Source: Marmoricola sp. URHB0036 (GTDB lineage Bacteria; Actinomycetota; Actinomycetes; Propionibacteriales; Nocardioidaceae). Taken from it: 64,000 bases of DNA. A program made the position numbers and the translations under genes. Below, in pieces: positions 53,614-63,300 of the stretch (the stretch's first letter is position 1; every line of letters begins with the position of its first letter). The stretch lies in contig NZ_KE384490.1 of NCBI RefSeq assembly GCF_000426045.1, positions 1-64,000 of the forward strand, given 5' to 3'. The notes below the pieces were generated by a model. That model worked only from the letters and a program-made list of their open reading frames with translations, made no database searches and had not been told where the DNA came from.

Positions 53614-56153
53614 TGCGGCTTCGAAAGCGTGTCTCCGATCCGGTCACCCCGTCCCGACTGGCACTACGAAATATCGAAGACAACCTGTGCTTCACCGCGC
53701 ACGAGGCTTGGGCATGGTTCGTACTGCCCACTCAGCCGTGGGCATTTCGCTCCGATACTCAGCGGGAGCAACTGTTGTTCGGTGCCGGGGATGCGTTGGC
53801 CTGGCTCACTGGGCACCGGCTGCACCTCCGCGTCACGAACAAGCCCTACCCATCGGCGGCTTGGGCGCAGCGGCTGCATGAGTTGACTCCCTCGCCCCTG
53901 CATACCCACGGCGTGGAGCCGTGGTCTGAGCACATGGTGTCGATGCAGCGACACCTTGCGACTCAGACGATGGCCGAGAAGCAGGTGTTCCTCGGTGTGC
54001 GCTTGACGACGCGTGCCCCCTCGCACCGGGCCATCGCTGCTGTGTGGCGTAGGCCGGGCAACATCGAGCACGCGCGGCTGTTGTCCATACATGAGCGGGT
54101 TATCGAGCGTCTTGGACTCCCCGGCCTCGAGGGGCGACCCGCCACAGCTGACGAGATGGAATGGCTCCTGCGCCGGTCCGTGGGGATGGGTCTGCCCGCA
54201 CCGGTCGAACTGTCACCCATCGACTCGGGCGTATGGGAGCTCGACGATCTGCACGGTTTGACGGACCAGGTCGACTACGTGGCACAGCCGTTCGCACGCA
54301 CTGTGCAGCTCACTGGACGGGTTGGGCAGCAAGACGTCCAGCGCCACGTCTCTGTTCTGTCCGTGGGTCGAGTGGAAGAGATTGACGCACCTGACCCCGC
54401 GCGCGATCCGTGGCTCTCCCACACCGACCGGTTGCCATTCCCTGTCGAGTGGTCGTGTCAGCTCGATGTGCTGTCCGGCACCGATGCGCGTCGGGCCGTG
54501 CAGCGCAAATTGCTGGTCGTGCGGGATATGCAGCGACACTACGGCGAACACGACCTAGACGAGCCTTTGGCACTCGATAGACAGGCTCGACAGGCGCGTG
54601 AGATCGAGGACCAGATGTCGCGCGGCGCAGAAGTCGCCGCGGCCCGGGTCCACGGCTGGTTCCGCATCGCCGTCGCCGGCCGCACAGAAGTGGAGTGTCT
54701 CGAGCGCGTCCGCAAGGTGGTGACCTCGTATCGCGGACGACGCGTGGCGATCGAGCACCCGAGAGGTCAGTACGGCCTACTGCGCGAGTTCATCCCCGGA
54801 GAGCCGGTCTCCACGTCGGCCTACCGACGCCGGCTCCCCCTGCTGTACCTGACAGCTGGGGTTCCCGCCGCCTCTAGCACCCTGGGGGACCGGCGGGGAC
54901 CGTACGTTGGCTACACGGCAGGTTCCTCGCGACGAGCAGTCATGTTCGACACGCACTTCGCTACGGAAGACAAGGAGACCTCTGGTCTCGTCCCCGTCGT
55001 AGGCGGACTCGGAGCCGGGAAGAGTGTCCTGCTGGGTCAGATCACCTACGAAGCGGCGCGGCGCGGAATTCCGGCCGTCGTCCTTGATCCCTCAGGACCG
55101 TTGGCGCGGTTGACCCAGATGCCGGAGCTTCGTCAGCACAGCGAGCACATGGACCTCACCACGGCGGCGTCGGGCACCCTGAACCCGTTCGAGGTCGTCG
55201 CCGAGCCCTTCGAATCGGCCTACAAGAACGCGGACGCCTACGCCGAGGCCCAGGTGCTCGCTGCCCAGGATAGGAAGCTGCTCGCGATCGATGTGGTCAA
55301 GATGCTGCTTCCGCCGTCACTTGAATCGATCCCCTCCACCTCGCTCGTGCTCTCGGACGCGATGCGGGCCACCCGGGGTGATCGGAACGCCTCGTTGTGG
55401 GACGTGGTGGGCAACCTGGAAACACACAAGGATCCCCACGGTCGCGTGGTCGCCAACTACCTGCGGGACATGGCCGAGCTGCCCCTGTCACGACTCTTCT
55501 TTCCAAAGGCCGGCGCTGAGCGGGAGCGACTCAGCGCAACGCTGACGGTCTTGACGATGCCAGGGCTGGTGCTGCCTCCACGGTCGGTGCCGAGGGAGCA
55601 CTGGTCGACCTCGGAACAGCTTGCCGTGCCGTTGCTCCACCTCGCCTCGTGGTTCGCCACGCGAGCGGTCTACGGGCGCTCCATGCAATCGCGCAAACTG
55701 GTTGCCCTCGACGAGACGCACTTCCTGGGGGAGTGGTCGGCCGGACGTGCGCTGTTTACGCGTCTGGGCCGCGACTCACGTAAGTGGAACACCTGTGTGT
55801 TGGCGGCCTCGCAGAATCCTGCCGACGTACTCGGCATGGACGTCGCCAACTTCATGTCGGCCGCCTTCGTGGGGCGCCTCGAGGACGAGGAAGCAGCACG
55901 TGACGGGCTACGGATGCTGCGCGTCCCAACGGGCGTTGGCTACGAACGTGCACTCGCCAGCCTCTCGGCCAGCCGCGGAGTCGGCGCCGATGGCCGCGCA
56001 GCGATGCGCGAGTTCGTCATGCGCGACGTCGAAGGACATGTTGACAAGGTCAGGGTCGACCTCGCTGCGAATCCGGCCTTGCTTGAAGTACTCAACACCA
56101 CCGCAGGCCGCGCAATGCCTGAACGCTCGGATGCCGAGGGGGCCGTGGCATGA
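53613..56153 (+). CDS. VirB4-like conjugation ATPase
   Basis: 846 residues. Walker A VVGGLGAGKSVLLGQI near residues 460-475 and Walker B KLVALDETHFL near 694, with a VirB4/TcpF-like N-terminal half. Energises assembly and substrate movement in type IV secretion; found at the inner face of the membrane. ATG 53613 overlaps the previous stop; GTG 53610 is an alternative. It overlaps the channel gene by ATGA. Confidence 0.92.
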   Translation: MRLRKRVSDPVTPSRLALRNIEDNLCFTAHEAWAWFVLPTQPWAFRSDTQREQLLFGAGDALAWLTGHRLHLRVTNKPYPSAAWAQRLHELTPSPLHTHGVEPWSEHMVSMQRHLATQTMAEKQVFLGVRLTTRAPSHRAIAAVWRRPGNIEHARLLSIHERVIERLGLPGLEGRPATADEMEWLLRRSVGMGLPAPVELSPIDSGVWELDDLHGLTDQVDYVAQPFARTVQLTGRVGQQDVQRHVSVLSVGRVEEIDAPDPARDPWLSHTDRLPFPVEWSCQLDVLSGTDARRAVQRKLLVVRDMQRHYGEHDLDEPLALDRQARQAREIEDQMSRGAEVAAARVHGWFRIAVAGRTEVECLERVRKVVTSYRGRRVAIEHPRGQYGLLREFIPGEPVSTSAYRRRLPLLYLTAGVPAASSTLGDRRGPYVGYTAGSSRRAVMFDTHFATEDKETSGLVPVVGGLGAGKSVLLGQITYEAARRGIPAVVLDPSGPLARLTQMPELRQHSEHMDLTTAASGTLNPFEVVAEPFESAYKNADAYAEAQVLAAQDRKLLAIDVVKMLLPPSLESIPSTSLVLSDAMRATRGDRNASLWDVVGNLETHKDPHGRVVANYLRDMAELPLSRLFFPKAGAERERLSATLTVLTMPGLVLPPRSVPREHWSTSEQLAVPLLHLASWFATRAVYGRSMQSRKLVALDETHFLGEWSAGRALFTRLGRDSRKWNTCVLAASQNPADVLGMDVANFMSAAFVGRLEDEEAARDGLRMLRVPTGVGYERALASLSASRGVGADGRAAMREFVMRDVEGHVDKVRVDLAANPALLEVLNTTAGRAMPERSDAEGAVA

Positions 56154-58033
56154 GGCCGCGCGCGGCTGCAGTCCTGACTGCGCTCACCGCGCTCTTCGCG
56201 GTGCTGGTTGTGGCACCATCGGCCTCCGCTCAGGTCCGCGGATTTCCTGGATTCGACTGCAAGGAGTCGCCGACGCCGGACATGCCCGCCTCCGGATTGG
56301 CGGCCTTCTTCGACCGTCCGCCGAGTGAGCTGCCGCCGGACGAGGACCCGTTCGCGAAGGACTCCAAGACGACGATCTATGAGCAGTATGGCTACGCGGG
56401 CCTGCGGTGGCATACGTATGACCTCGGCTGCGGCCCGGATCTGGCCCGTCATCCCGACGCAGTGATCGGTACGGCAATCGCCAACTGGATCATGATCGTG
56501 CCGATCGCCTTCTCGGCACTAACCTCGTCGATCACCCGCGCGGCATTGCATCCCACCTTCCTCCGGGTGTTCGATCCGGTGATTGAGCGAGTCTCATCGG
56601 CACTACACGACAGCTTGTTCGCGTCGTGGGTTCCGGTGGTCATCGCCCTACTGGGCATCGCGATCCTGTTCACTGCACGTAAATCGGCTCTGGCCACGAC
56701 TGCTGCCTCGATCGGCTGGGCGCTGCTGGTGGTGCTTGTCGCGACGGCCATCTTCCGCTGGCCACTGACAGCTGGCCACTTCGCCGACAGCAGTGTCACA
56801 GGGACGCTCGGTTCAGTGGTCTCGAGGATGCAAGGTAGCGACAGCAGCGCAGGCCCAGATGTCGATCCGGGAGTCGCCGTCGCGTCGAACGTGCAGGAGT
56901 CGATCTTCTACAGGTCTTGGCTCGCCGGCACTCTCGGCTCCACCGATAGTCGAACTGCCCGCAAGTACGGCCCCCTGCTGTTCAAGTCGCAAGCTTTGAC
57001 ATGGCGCGAGGCGGCCATCGTGCAGAAGGATCCTTCGGGGGTTGGCAAAAAGATCATCGAGACGAAGCAGGACGCCTGGGCCAAAACGGCTGACGCGATC
57101 AAGGCCGAGGACCCCGCCGCTTATGAGTTCTTGACGGGTCAGCGATCGGAGACTCGTTTCGGGTACGCCGTACTCGCCCTCATGGCTGCGTTCCTGGCGC
57201 TTCCGTTCTTACTCGCGGCCGCGTTGCTCCTGATTGGGTCGTTCCTGATCGTGCGCCTTGCGGTCATGATGTTTCCTGCCTTTGCCACGATCGGCCTGTT
57301 CCCGGCTGGACGTGGGGTCGTGCTGGGCGTCGGCCGAACGGTCGGCGCGGCCCTGGTCAACTCAGTCGTCTTTGGCATTGGAGCTGCAGTCACGATCCGC
57401 GTCCTCGGACTCATCCTTGATCCCGCTAGTGACCTCCCAGGCTGGCTCACTCTCGTACTGTTGCCGCTGTTCAGCTTCGTGATGTGGGTGGGCCTGAGGC
57501 CGTTTCGACGGCTCACCTCGATGGTTTCGCGTAAGGCCGACCCGTTCGGCGATGCTGCGGGTGCTGTCGGCGCGAGCGCTCGTAACACGCGGCGCGGGCT
57601 CGTCAATCTCGGAGCGAAGGCAGCCGCCGCCTACACGGGCAACGTCGCAGCACTCGCGACGGCCGGAGCACTCGACGGGGATGATGAGGGAGGCGATGCG
57701 CCTGATCGGGCGGAGGCGCACCCAGGCCCGGCACATGCCCAGCCTGTGCGCTCAGAGCCGCTCGCCCTTTCGGCCGCGAATCCCTCGTCCGACCCTGGCG
57801 GACAAGGTCGAGACGGACGCGTGTCTCCGATGACGAGGGCCACCCCAGCTCCGCCGACGGACGATCACCGCACCGATCGTCGTCCACACGAGACTGCTCC
57901 GGCGTACGAAGAGCCGCCTGATATGCAGTCGGAGCCTTTACCGCCGACCGAGCCGGAGTGGGTTGACGGCGAGGAGGTCTATCCCATCTATCGACCGACT
58001 GAACCCGAGCAGGCTCCGGATGACGCCGCGTGA
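56150..58033 (+). CDS. VirB6/TrbL-like channel protein
   Basis: 627 residues. Signal peptide (AALTALTALFAVLVVAPSASA) at the N terminus, a first extracellular domain, then about six helices in two groups (residues about 100-210 and 335-445), and a long hydrophilic, proline-rich C-terminal tail rich in D, E and P. Matches VirB6/TrbL-like polytopic proteins of actinobacterial conjugation modules. Forms the membrane channel with the VirB4-like ATPase. Confidence 0.85.
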   Translation: MRPRAAAVLTALTALFAVLVVAPSASAQVRGFPGFDCKESPTPDMPASGLAAFFDRPPSELPPDEDPFAKDSKTTIYEQYGYAGLRWHTYDLGCGPDLARHPDAVIGTAIANWIMIVPIAFSALTSSITRAALHPTFLRVFDPVIERVSSALHDSLFASWVPVVIALLGIAILFTARKSALATTAASIGWALLVVLVATAIFRWPLTAGHFADSSVTGTLGSVVSRMQGSDSSAGPDVDPGVAVASNVQESIFYRSWLAGTLGSTDSRTARKYGPLLFKSQALTWREAAIVQKDPSGVGKKIIETKQDAWAKTADAIKAEDPAAYEFLTGQRSETRFGYAVLALMAAFLALPFLLAAALLLIGSFLIVRLAVMMFPAFATIGLFPAGRGVVLGVGRTVGAALVNSVVFGIGAAVTIRVLGLILDPASDLPGWLTLVLLPLFSFVMWVGLRPFRRLTSMVSRKADPFGDAAGAVGASARNTRRGLVNLGAKAAAAYTGNVAALATAGALDGDDEGGDAPDRAEAHPGPAHAQPVRSEPLALSAANPSSDPGGQGRDGRVSPMTRATPAPPTDDHRTDRRPHETAPAYEEPPDMQSEPLPPTEPEWVDGEEVYPIYRPTEPEQAPDDAA

Positions 58034-58063
58034 CACACCTACGAGCTCGATCAGAGCGGTGGC

Positions 58064-59953
58064 ATGACCGTGCGACGCGTTGCCGTGATTGCCCTGGTCT
58101 TGATGCTGCCATTAGCGCTGATCATCTGTGGCGTGCTCGTCGTCGCCGGAGTCATGGGAGCGTTCCAAGGCGACGACAGCGGTTCGTGTGACGGTGGCTC
58201 CGGTCCGAGCATCGAGGCGCAAGGGGTGGGCGGACTGACGTCGAGTCAGCTCGCCAACGCCAGCGCGATCATCACTGAAGGAATCCACATGCGGGTGCCT
58301 ACGCAGGGGATCGTGATCGCACTGGCCGTGGCAAACCAGGAGTCGCGTTTCACCAACTACGCCAATGACGGCAAGGGTGGCGACCTTCTCTCCATTCAGT
58401 CGGGTATCGCGGCGTCCGTTCGCCTGCCGCACGAGGCGGTTGGGACCGATCACGGCTCGCTCGGTGTGTTCCAGCAGCAGTGGCCGTGGTGGGGGACCAT
58501 GCAGCAGTTGATGACTCCCGCGATCGCAGCTCGGAAGTTCTATCGTGCCCTCCTTTCCTTGCCGGCATGGCAGTCGGAACCGGTGACCGTGGCGGCGCAG
58601 ACAGTGCAGGGATCCGCCTTTCCCGACGCATACGCCGACGACGAGCTGCTCGCACGCCAACTACTCGGGACCTCTGGATCCGCGGGCAGTTCGACTATGC
58701 AGGATGTCGTCGCTTTTGACTGTGCTGAGCCCGCGACGTCGCCCGGTGAAGTCGTGTTCCCGCTCCCGGCCGGATCTGGATACCACGACAACCGCAACTT
58801 CGGAGGCCGAGGCGGACACTGGGCCAGCGTGCACACAGGCGACGACTTCTCGGTCGCTTGCGGCACCCCCGTGCTAGCCGCGACGGATGGCAAGGTCGTC
58901 GTGATCACCAACCAAGGGTGGGCAGGCCGATGGTTGGTCCAGGTCAGCACTGGTACAGGTCAGCTCACCACCTGGTACGCGCACATGCGCGCGCTCATGG
59001 TCAGCGCTGGCCAGACCGTGCGAGCCGGCCAACAGATCGGCGAGGTGGGGGACCTCGGCAACGCAACCGGATGTCACTTGCACTTTGAAGTTCACCCTCG
59101 TGGGGGCTCCATCTACCAAGACTCGGTTGACCCGTCCGCATGGCTGTCCCAACACGTCGGTCGTGATGGGGGAGTTGGGCATGGGGTGCGCAGCGCTTCC
59201 TGGGCCAGTGACGGTGAAGCATTCACAGTGGCCACCTTCAACACACTCGGCTCGAGCCACACCGCGAGAGGTGGCAAGAACGCGGGCATGGCGTCCGGTC
59301 CCACCCGAACGCGCGGTGTCGTCAGAATCCTCGACCAGTACCACGTCGACGTGGTGGGGCTGCAGGAGTTTCAGCGTCCGCAGGCCCAAGCCTTCGCCTC
59401 TCTGGCCGGTGCAACCTACGCGGTCTGGCATCCACCGGGAGAGACCCCCGAGAACGGGATTGCCTTTCGGCGCGAGCGGTGGGAACTCGTTGCCGCCGAC
59501 TCGATTTCCGTTCCGTACTTCAACGGACACGCTCGACGCATGCCGGTGATCCGGTTGCGCGATCGAGTCAGCGGGGCTGACGTCACCTTTCTCAACGTCC
59601 ACAATCCTGCGGACACAGGGCAGTTCAGGAATCAAGGCAGGTGGCGACACGCTGCTGTCACCCGCGAGATCGCACTCACTCGAAGCTTGTCGTCCAATGG
59701 ATCGCCCGTGATTATGACCGGCGACCTCAATGACCGCCGAGAGGCCTTTTGCCGCCTGGCGACGGTCGGAGGACTCGTCTCGTCGAATGGCGGAACCGCT
59801 TCGCCCTGCGCGCGCCCTCGCCGTTCAGGTATTGACTGGATCCTTGGTTCGAGCAGCATCCAGTTCAGCGACCACACGGTGGACCGAGACCAACTTGTGC
59901 ACAGAACAACGGACCACCCGGTTGTCATTGCACGAGCCAGAGTCGCACCATGA
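58064..59953 (+). CDS. Three-domain secreted wall hydrolase plus EEP nuclease
   Basis: 629 residues. N-terminal membrane anchor (VIALVLMLPLALIICGVLVVAG). Residues about 60-190: lysozyme/transglycosylase-like domain with the likely Glu in NQESRFTNYA and GSLGVFQQ. Residues about 225-360: M23/LytM metallopeptidase, with HTGDDF and CHLHFEV as zinc sites. From about 385: endonuclease/exonuclease/phosphatase fold, with ATFNTL, GLQEF, HNPAD, GDLNDR (about 552) and the final DHPVV. Wall hydrolases of this type open peptidoglycan during transfer (VirB1-like). The added nuclease or phosphatase domain is unusual. Confidence 0.9.
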   Translation: MTVRRVAVIALVLMLPLALIICGVLVVAGVMGAFQGDDSGSCDGGSGPSIEAQGVGGLTSSQLANASAIITEGIHMRVPTQGIVIALAVANQESRFTNYANDGKGGDLLSIQSGIAASVRLPHEAVGTDHGSLGVFQQQWPWWGTMQQLMTPAIAARKFYRALLSLPAWQSEPVTVAAQTVQGSAFPDAYADDELLARQLLGTSGSAGSSTMQDVVAFDCAEPATSPGEVVFPLPAGSGYHDNRNFGGRGGHWASVHTGDDFSVACGTPVLAATDGKVVVITNQGWAGRWLVQVSTGTGQLTTWYAHMRALMVSAGQTVRAGQQIGEVGDLGNATGCHLHFEVHPRGGSIYQDSVDPSAWLSQHVGRDGGVGHGVRSASWASDGEAFTVATFNTLGSSHTARGGKNAGMASGPTRTRGVVRILDQYHVDVVGLQEFQRPQAQAFASLAGATYAVWHPPGETPENGIAFRRERWELVAADSISVPYFNGHARRMPVIRLRDRVSGADVTFLNVHNPADTGQFRNQGRWRHAAVTREIALTRSLSSNGSPVIMTGDLNDRREAFCRLATVGGLVSSNGGTASPCARPRRSGIDWILGSSSIQFSDHTVDRDQLVHRTTDHPVVIARARVAP

Positions 59954-60004
59954 GTGGGCGAGGTCTTGGCGACCTAGGTTGGACACGGAGGAGGTGCCCG
60001 AGTC

Positions 60005-60271
60005 GTGGCTAGCTACCCGTACTTTGGGGCGCCGCCGACTCACGAACGTCGTCCTGCAGTCAACGAGCCGGCCCTCGCCGGCAAGCGCGTAGTCCTTTCA
60101 ACGCCGGACGGCTTCGTCCATGACATGCGTGCGGTCAGTGAGGTTCAGACAGACGGCCACGGCGGAGCGATCGTCTACATCCTCACGGAGCCGCACTACT
60201 TCGAGCAGATGTTCACGCCACGTCAGCACAAGCCCGTTGCTTGGCCCGTCCACCTCGTTTGGGTCGACTGA
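60005..60271 (+). CDS. Small hypothetical protein at the end of the transfer operon
   Basis: 88 residues from GTG 60005 (GAGGAGG lies about 10 bases upstream). Contains RVVLSTPDGFVHDMRAVSEVQ and IVYILTEPHYFEQMF, which look like a small beta-rich soluble domain. No family recognised. Likely part of the same operon as the hydrolase. Confidence 0.6.
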   Translation: MASYPYFGAPPTHERRPAVNEPALAGKRVVLSTPDGFVHDMRAVSEVQTDGHGGAIVYILTEPHYFEQMFTPRQHKPVAWPVHLVWVD

Positions 60272-60383
60272 CCATCTCACTGGGGACTGGAGATCCCTGC
60301 GGATGTTCGCTGCAATCCATGACCTCGTCCGGGAAGCGACTGTCCGGAGAGTTACGGCACAGCGCCCAGAATGACTCACCCTG

Positions 60384-63300
60384 TCAGCGCACGTGCACCT
60401 GTTCTCCCTCCTTGCGACTGCTGCTCAGCCGTACCTTTTCGGTCGCCTCAAGCCTCCGGAACACTTTTAGCGCGGCCTCGCCTTCCGGGAGGGCGAACTG
60501 GCGTTCTGGTGTTTGGAGCTGGTCGTACGGGGCGCCAAGCTTCACCAACACACTCACCAGCTGGTCTCCGTCAAGCCCGTCATGTTGCGCTAGCAAAGGC
60601 AGTACAAGATCGGCGTCCGGCACGTGGTCGGCGATTCGACTGATCTGCGGGATGGCCAGGCTGGTGCTTAGCTTTGCGCCGCGGATTGCTGCTGCTCGGT
60701 GAAGCTCGGCAGACGCCGTCGGTGGCACGAACTCGTCAAAATTCTCGAGGACGGCTTGTTGGACTTGCGCGTCGCCGTCGTCGTCGTCGAGTAGCTCCCG
60801 GACCGCCGCGCCACTGACGCGATCGGGAGTGACGAAGGGCCGCAGCTGCTCGTGGCGCTTGACTGCCGTGGACACCGCCGCCCACCCGGCGCCGAGGAAA
60901 TGAGTGAACGTGGCCTCCGACGGCTCAACGAGGTTACGGTCAAGCGCCTCGGCGAGTAGGTCGTCGGCAACTGGCGTGATCTGGTCAACCTGCAGGTCAC
61001 CTGGCCCAATGCCCAAATCGGTGGTGAGCCGCGTGCGGTCGGGGGCGCTGAGCTGATCGTGTGCGTTGAGCAGCGTCAGTGCAAGCGCCAGGCGCGGCTC
61101 TTGATCCTCGGAGGTGTCGTCACTGACGTGTATCCGCGCCCCTTCCGAGACGAGATGCTTTGCAAGGGGGGCGTCCACGTTGAACTGGGCCGTGTAGGCC
61201 TGCAGGTTCGGCACCGTCAGAGTGAAGCGCCGGTACTTCGCCAAAAGCGTCCAGCACTCTTGCGTGATTCGGCCAAGGTCGTTGAGTGCACTGTTGGGCG
61301 AGCTGGAGGCGAGAACGGCTTCGAGTTGTTCGGCGGTCCATTCCTCGTACTTCTCCGAAAGTAATGACTGCAGGGTGGCGGGTGCTTCTACCGAGTGTGG
61401 TGTCGCATCGTCCTCAGCGATGGCGGACAGGTAGTCGTCAATCTTGTCGTGGCAGTAAGCGGCAACGTCGGGGTTTTCGGCGACCTGGTCCAGCGGGACG
61501 GCACCGTCACCGTCGAGTGCGACCCGCAGGTTGTGGGCTGTGAGCGCGTACATGTGATGCTCGACCAAGAGGTCGCGGAGTGGCTTGGCGACGTCGTTGA
61601 GATCCTCGACGAGCATGCTCGCCCGTTGGGCGAAGCCGAGCACTGTGGCTGGCCGTGGTTCGTCCTGGGGCTCGGTAAACGCGGTCAGTTCGCCAAAGTT
61701 GGTTGCGATGAACTCGCGTGCGCTGTCATTCAGGTGGAAATCACTTTCCGTGACTGCAGTAAGGAGTGCCGCGTCTACGAGCGTGGCCTTTAGGTGCTCG
61801 GGGACGTCGTCGGAGACGAGGTAGTTGAAAATCTCGACCCATGGGTGAGCAGTGAGGGCTTGTACGAGCTTCCCGTGGGGGGCCTTGTCCTCGGCCAGGT
61901 AGGCAGTCATGAACTCCTGCGCGTTGGCGTCGAAGTGGCTGGCGAGGAAAGAGGCGACTTCTCGGCCACGTGCGGGCCACTGGTCGAGTAAATATGTGAC
62001 GATCTGTGGGTTCAGTGCGCTGATGCTGCCGTAGAAATCTGGCTCGGTCTGCTCGACCTGCGCCAGGAGGTGGGAGATGCCCTCCGGCGTGGTGAAGGAG
62101 TGGTCAAGCAGCATTTCGTTCGGCAGGACGCTTCGGTAGTAGAACGTCTCGGCGTCAATTCCGGCGAAGGTGCCGTAGAACGCTGCCGAGTAGGTAGCGA
62201 AGTTGCGGTTGATGAAGCCACTCCGTACGAGCTCGCGCGCTAGCTCGGACGGCAAGGCCTCCACGTGCTCATCGAAGGTCTTGCCATCTGAATCCTTAAT
62301 CTCTTCTTCCTTAGCGAGCTCGGAGTAGTCGGCACCGCGCAAGGCGTCGATCTCGGCGTCCAGTTCCTTGATGCGCTTTTCCTGCGCCTGGGATAGTGTG
62401 TCGCTCCACGTCTCCTGGTCCATGCCGTCACTGAACGCGTGCTTCAGTTCTTGGGCGTTCCACGTCACGACATCGGTGATGGCGTCGTCGTTCGTGTCCC
62501 GGGCTTGGACGGTTATCGCCTGGTGCTCTGCGACCTTCTGCCAGAACAGCGGAGTGCGCGCGGTGTCCGCTGTGAAGGTGTCATTCCCCACGTGCAGGGC
62601 GATGGCGTGTTTGGGGTAGCTCGGCTTCACGGCCAGGTTCGCGGCAGCGACGACCATGCGTCCGAGTCGATCGGCGACTGGACTGGTGTTTCGTTGCCGA
62701 GCAACGTGATCCGCGGCTGCCGACTTCTGTGCCTGGCGCGCACTGACTGCCGCGCGGACCATTTGTCGATGTTTCTGATCGAGACTATCCAGCGTGCTTT
62801 CTCGCGCGGGTACTGCCTCGAAGTCGGCGAGATGGAAGTTCTTGTACGCGACCAGTGCGAACAGGCGATCGCCCGTGATCTCGGGTGCTGGCTTCTTTAC
62901 CCACAACAGGTGCTCGGCATAGACCACGAACTCATTCAGGATGTTCAGCATCAACCGCATGTCCGTTGTGTGCCGAGCAACCAAGGACAACAACCCTCGC
63001 GACACGGTTCCCTCGGGGACGTCGCGCTTCCGCATTTCGTGGTCCAGGACGTCACGGGCGTTCCGGTGGGAAAGGAACGGCACCATCGGAATGACGACGT
63101 CGAAGAACTTGGTTCGGTTCGCCCTCTCGGCCATCGAGCCACGGACGGCGCGGCTTGGATCCTCGCCGAAGGCGCTTGGTTGGATTGCCGTCACCTCCTG
63201 ATGGGACATGGCCTTGTCATCGGGGGCATCCGAGGAGCCGTCAGTGTCTGCGGACTCTGTCTCGCCGAGTCGCTCGAAAAGACTGTCCTTGATTGCGTAG

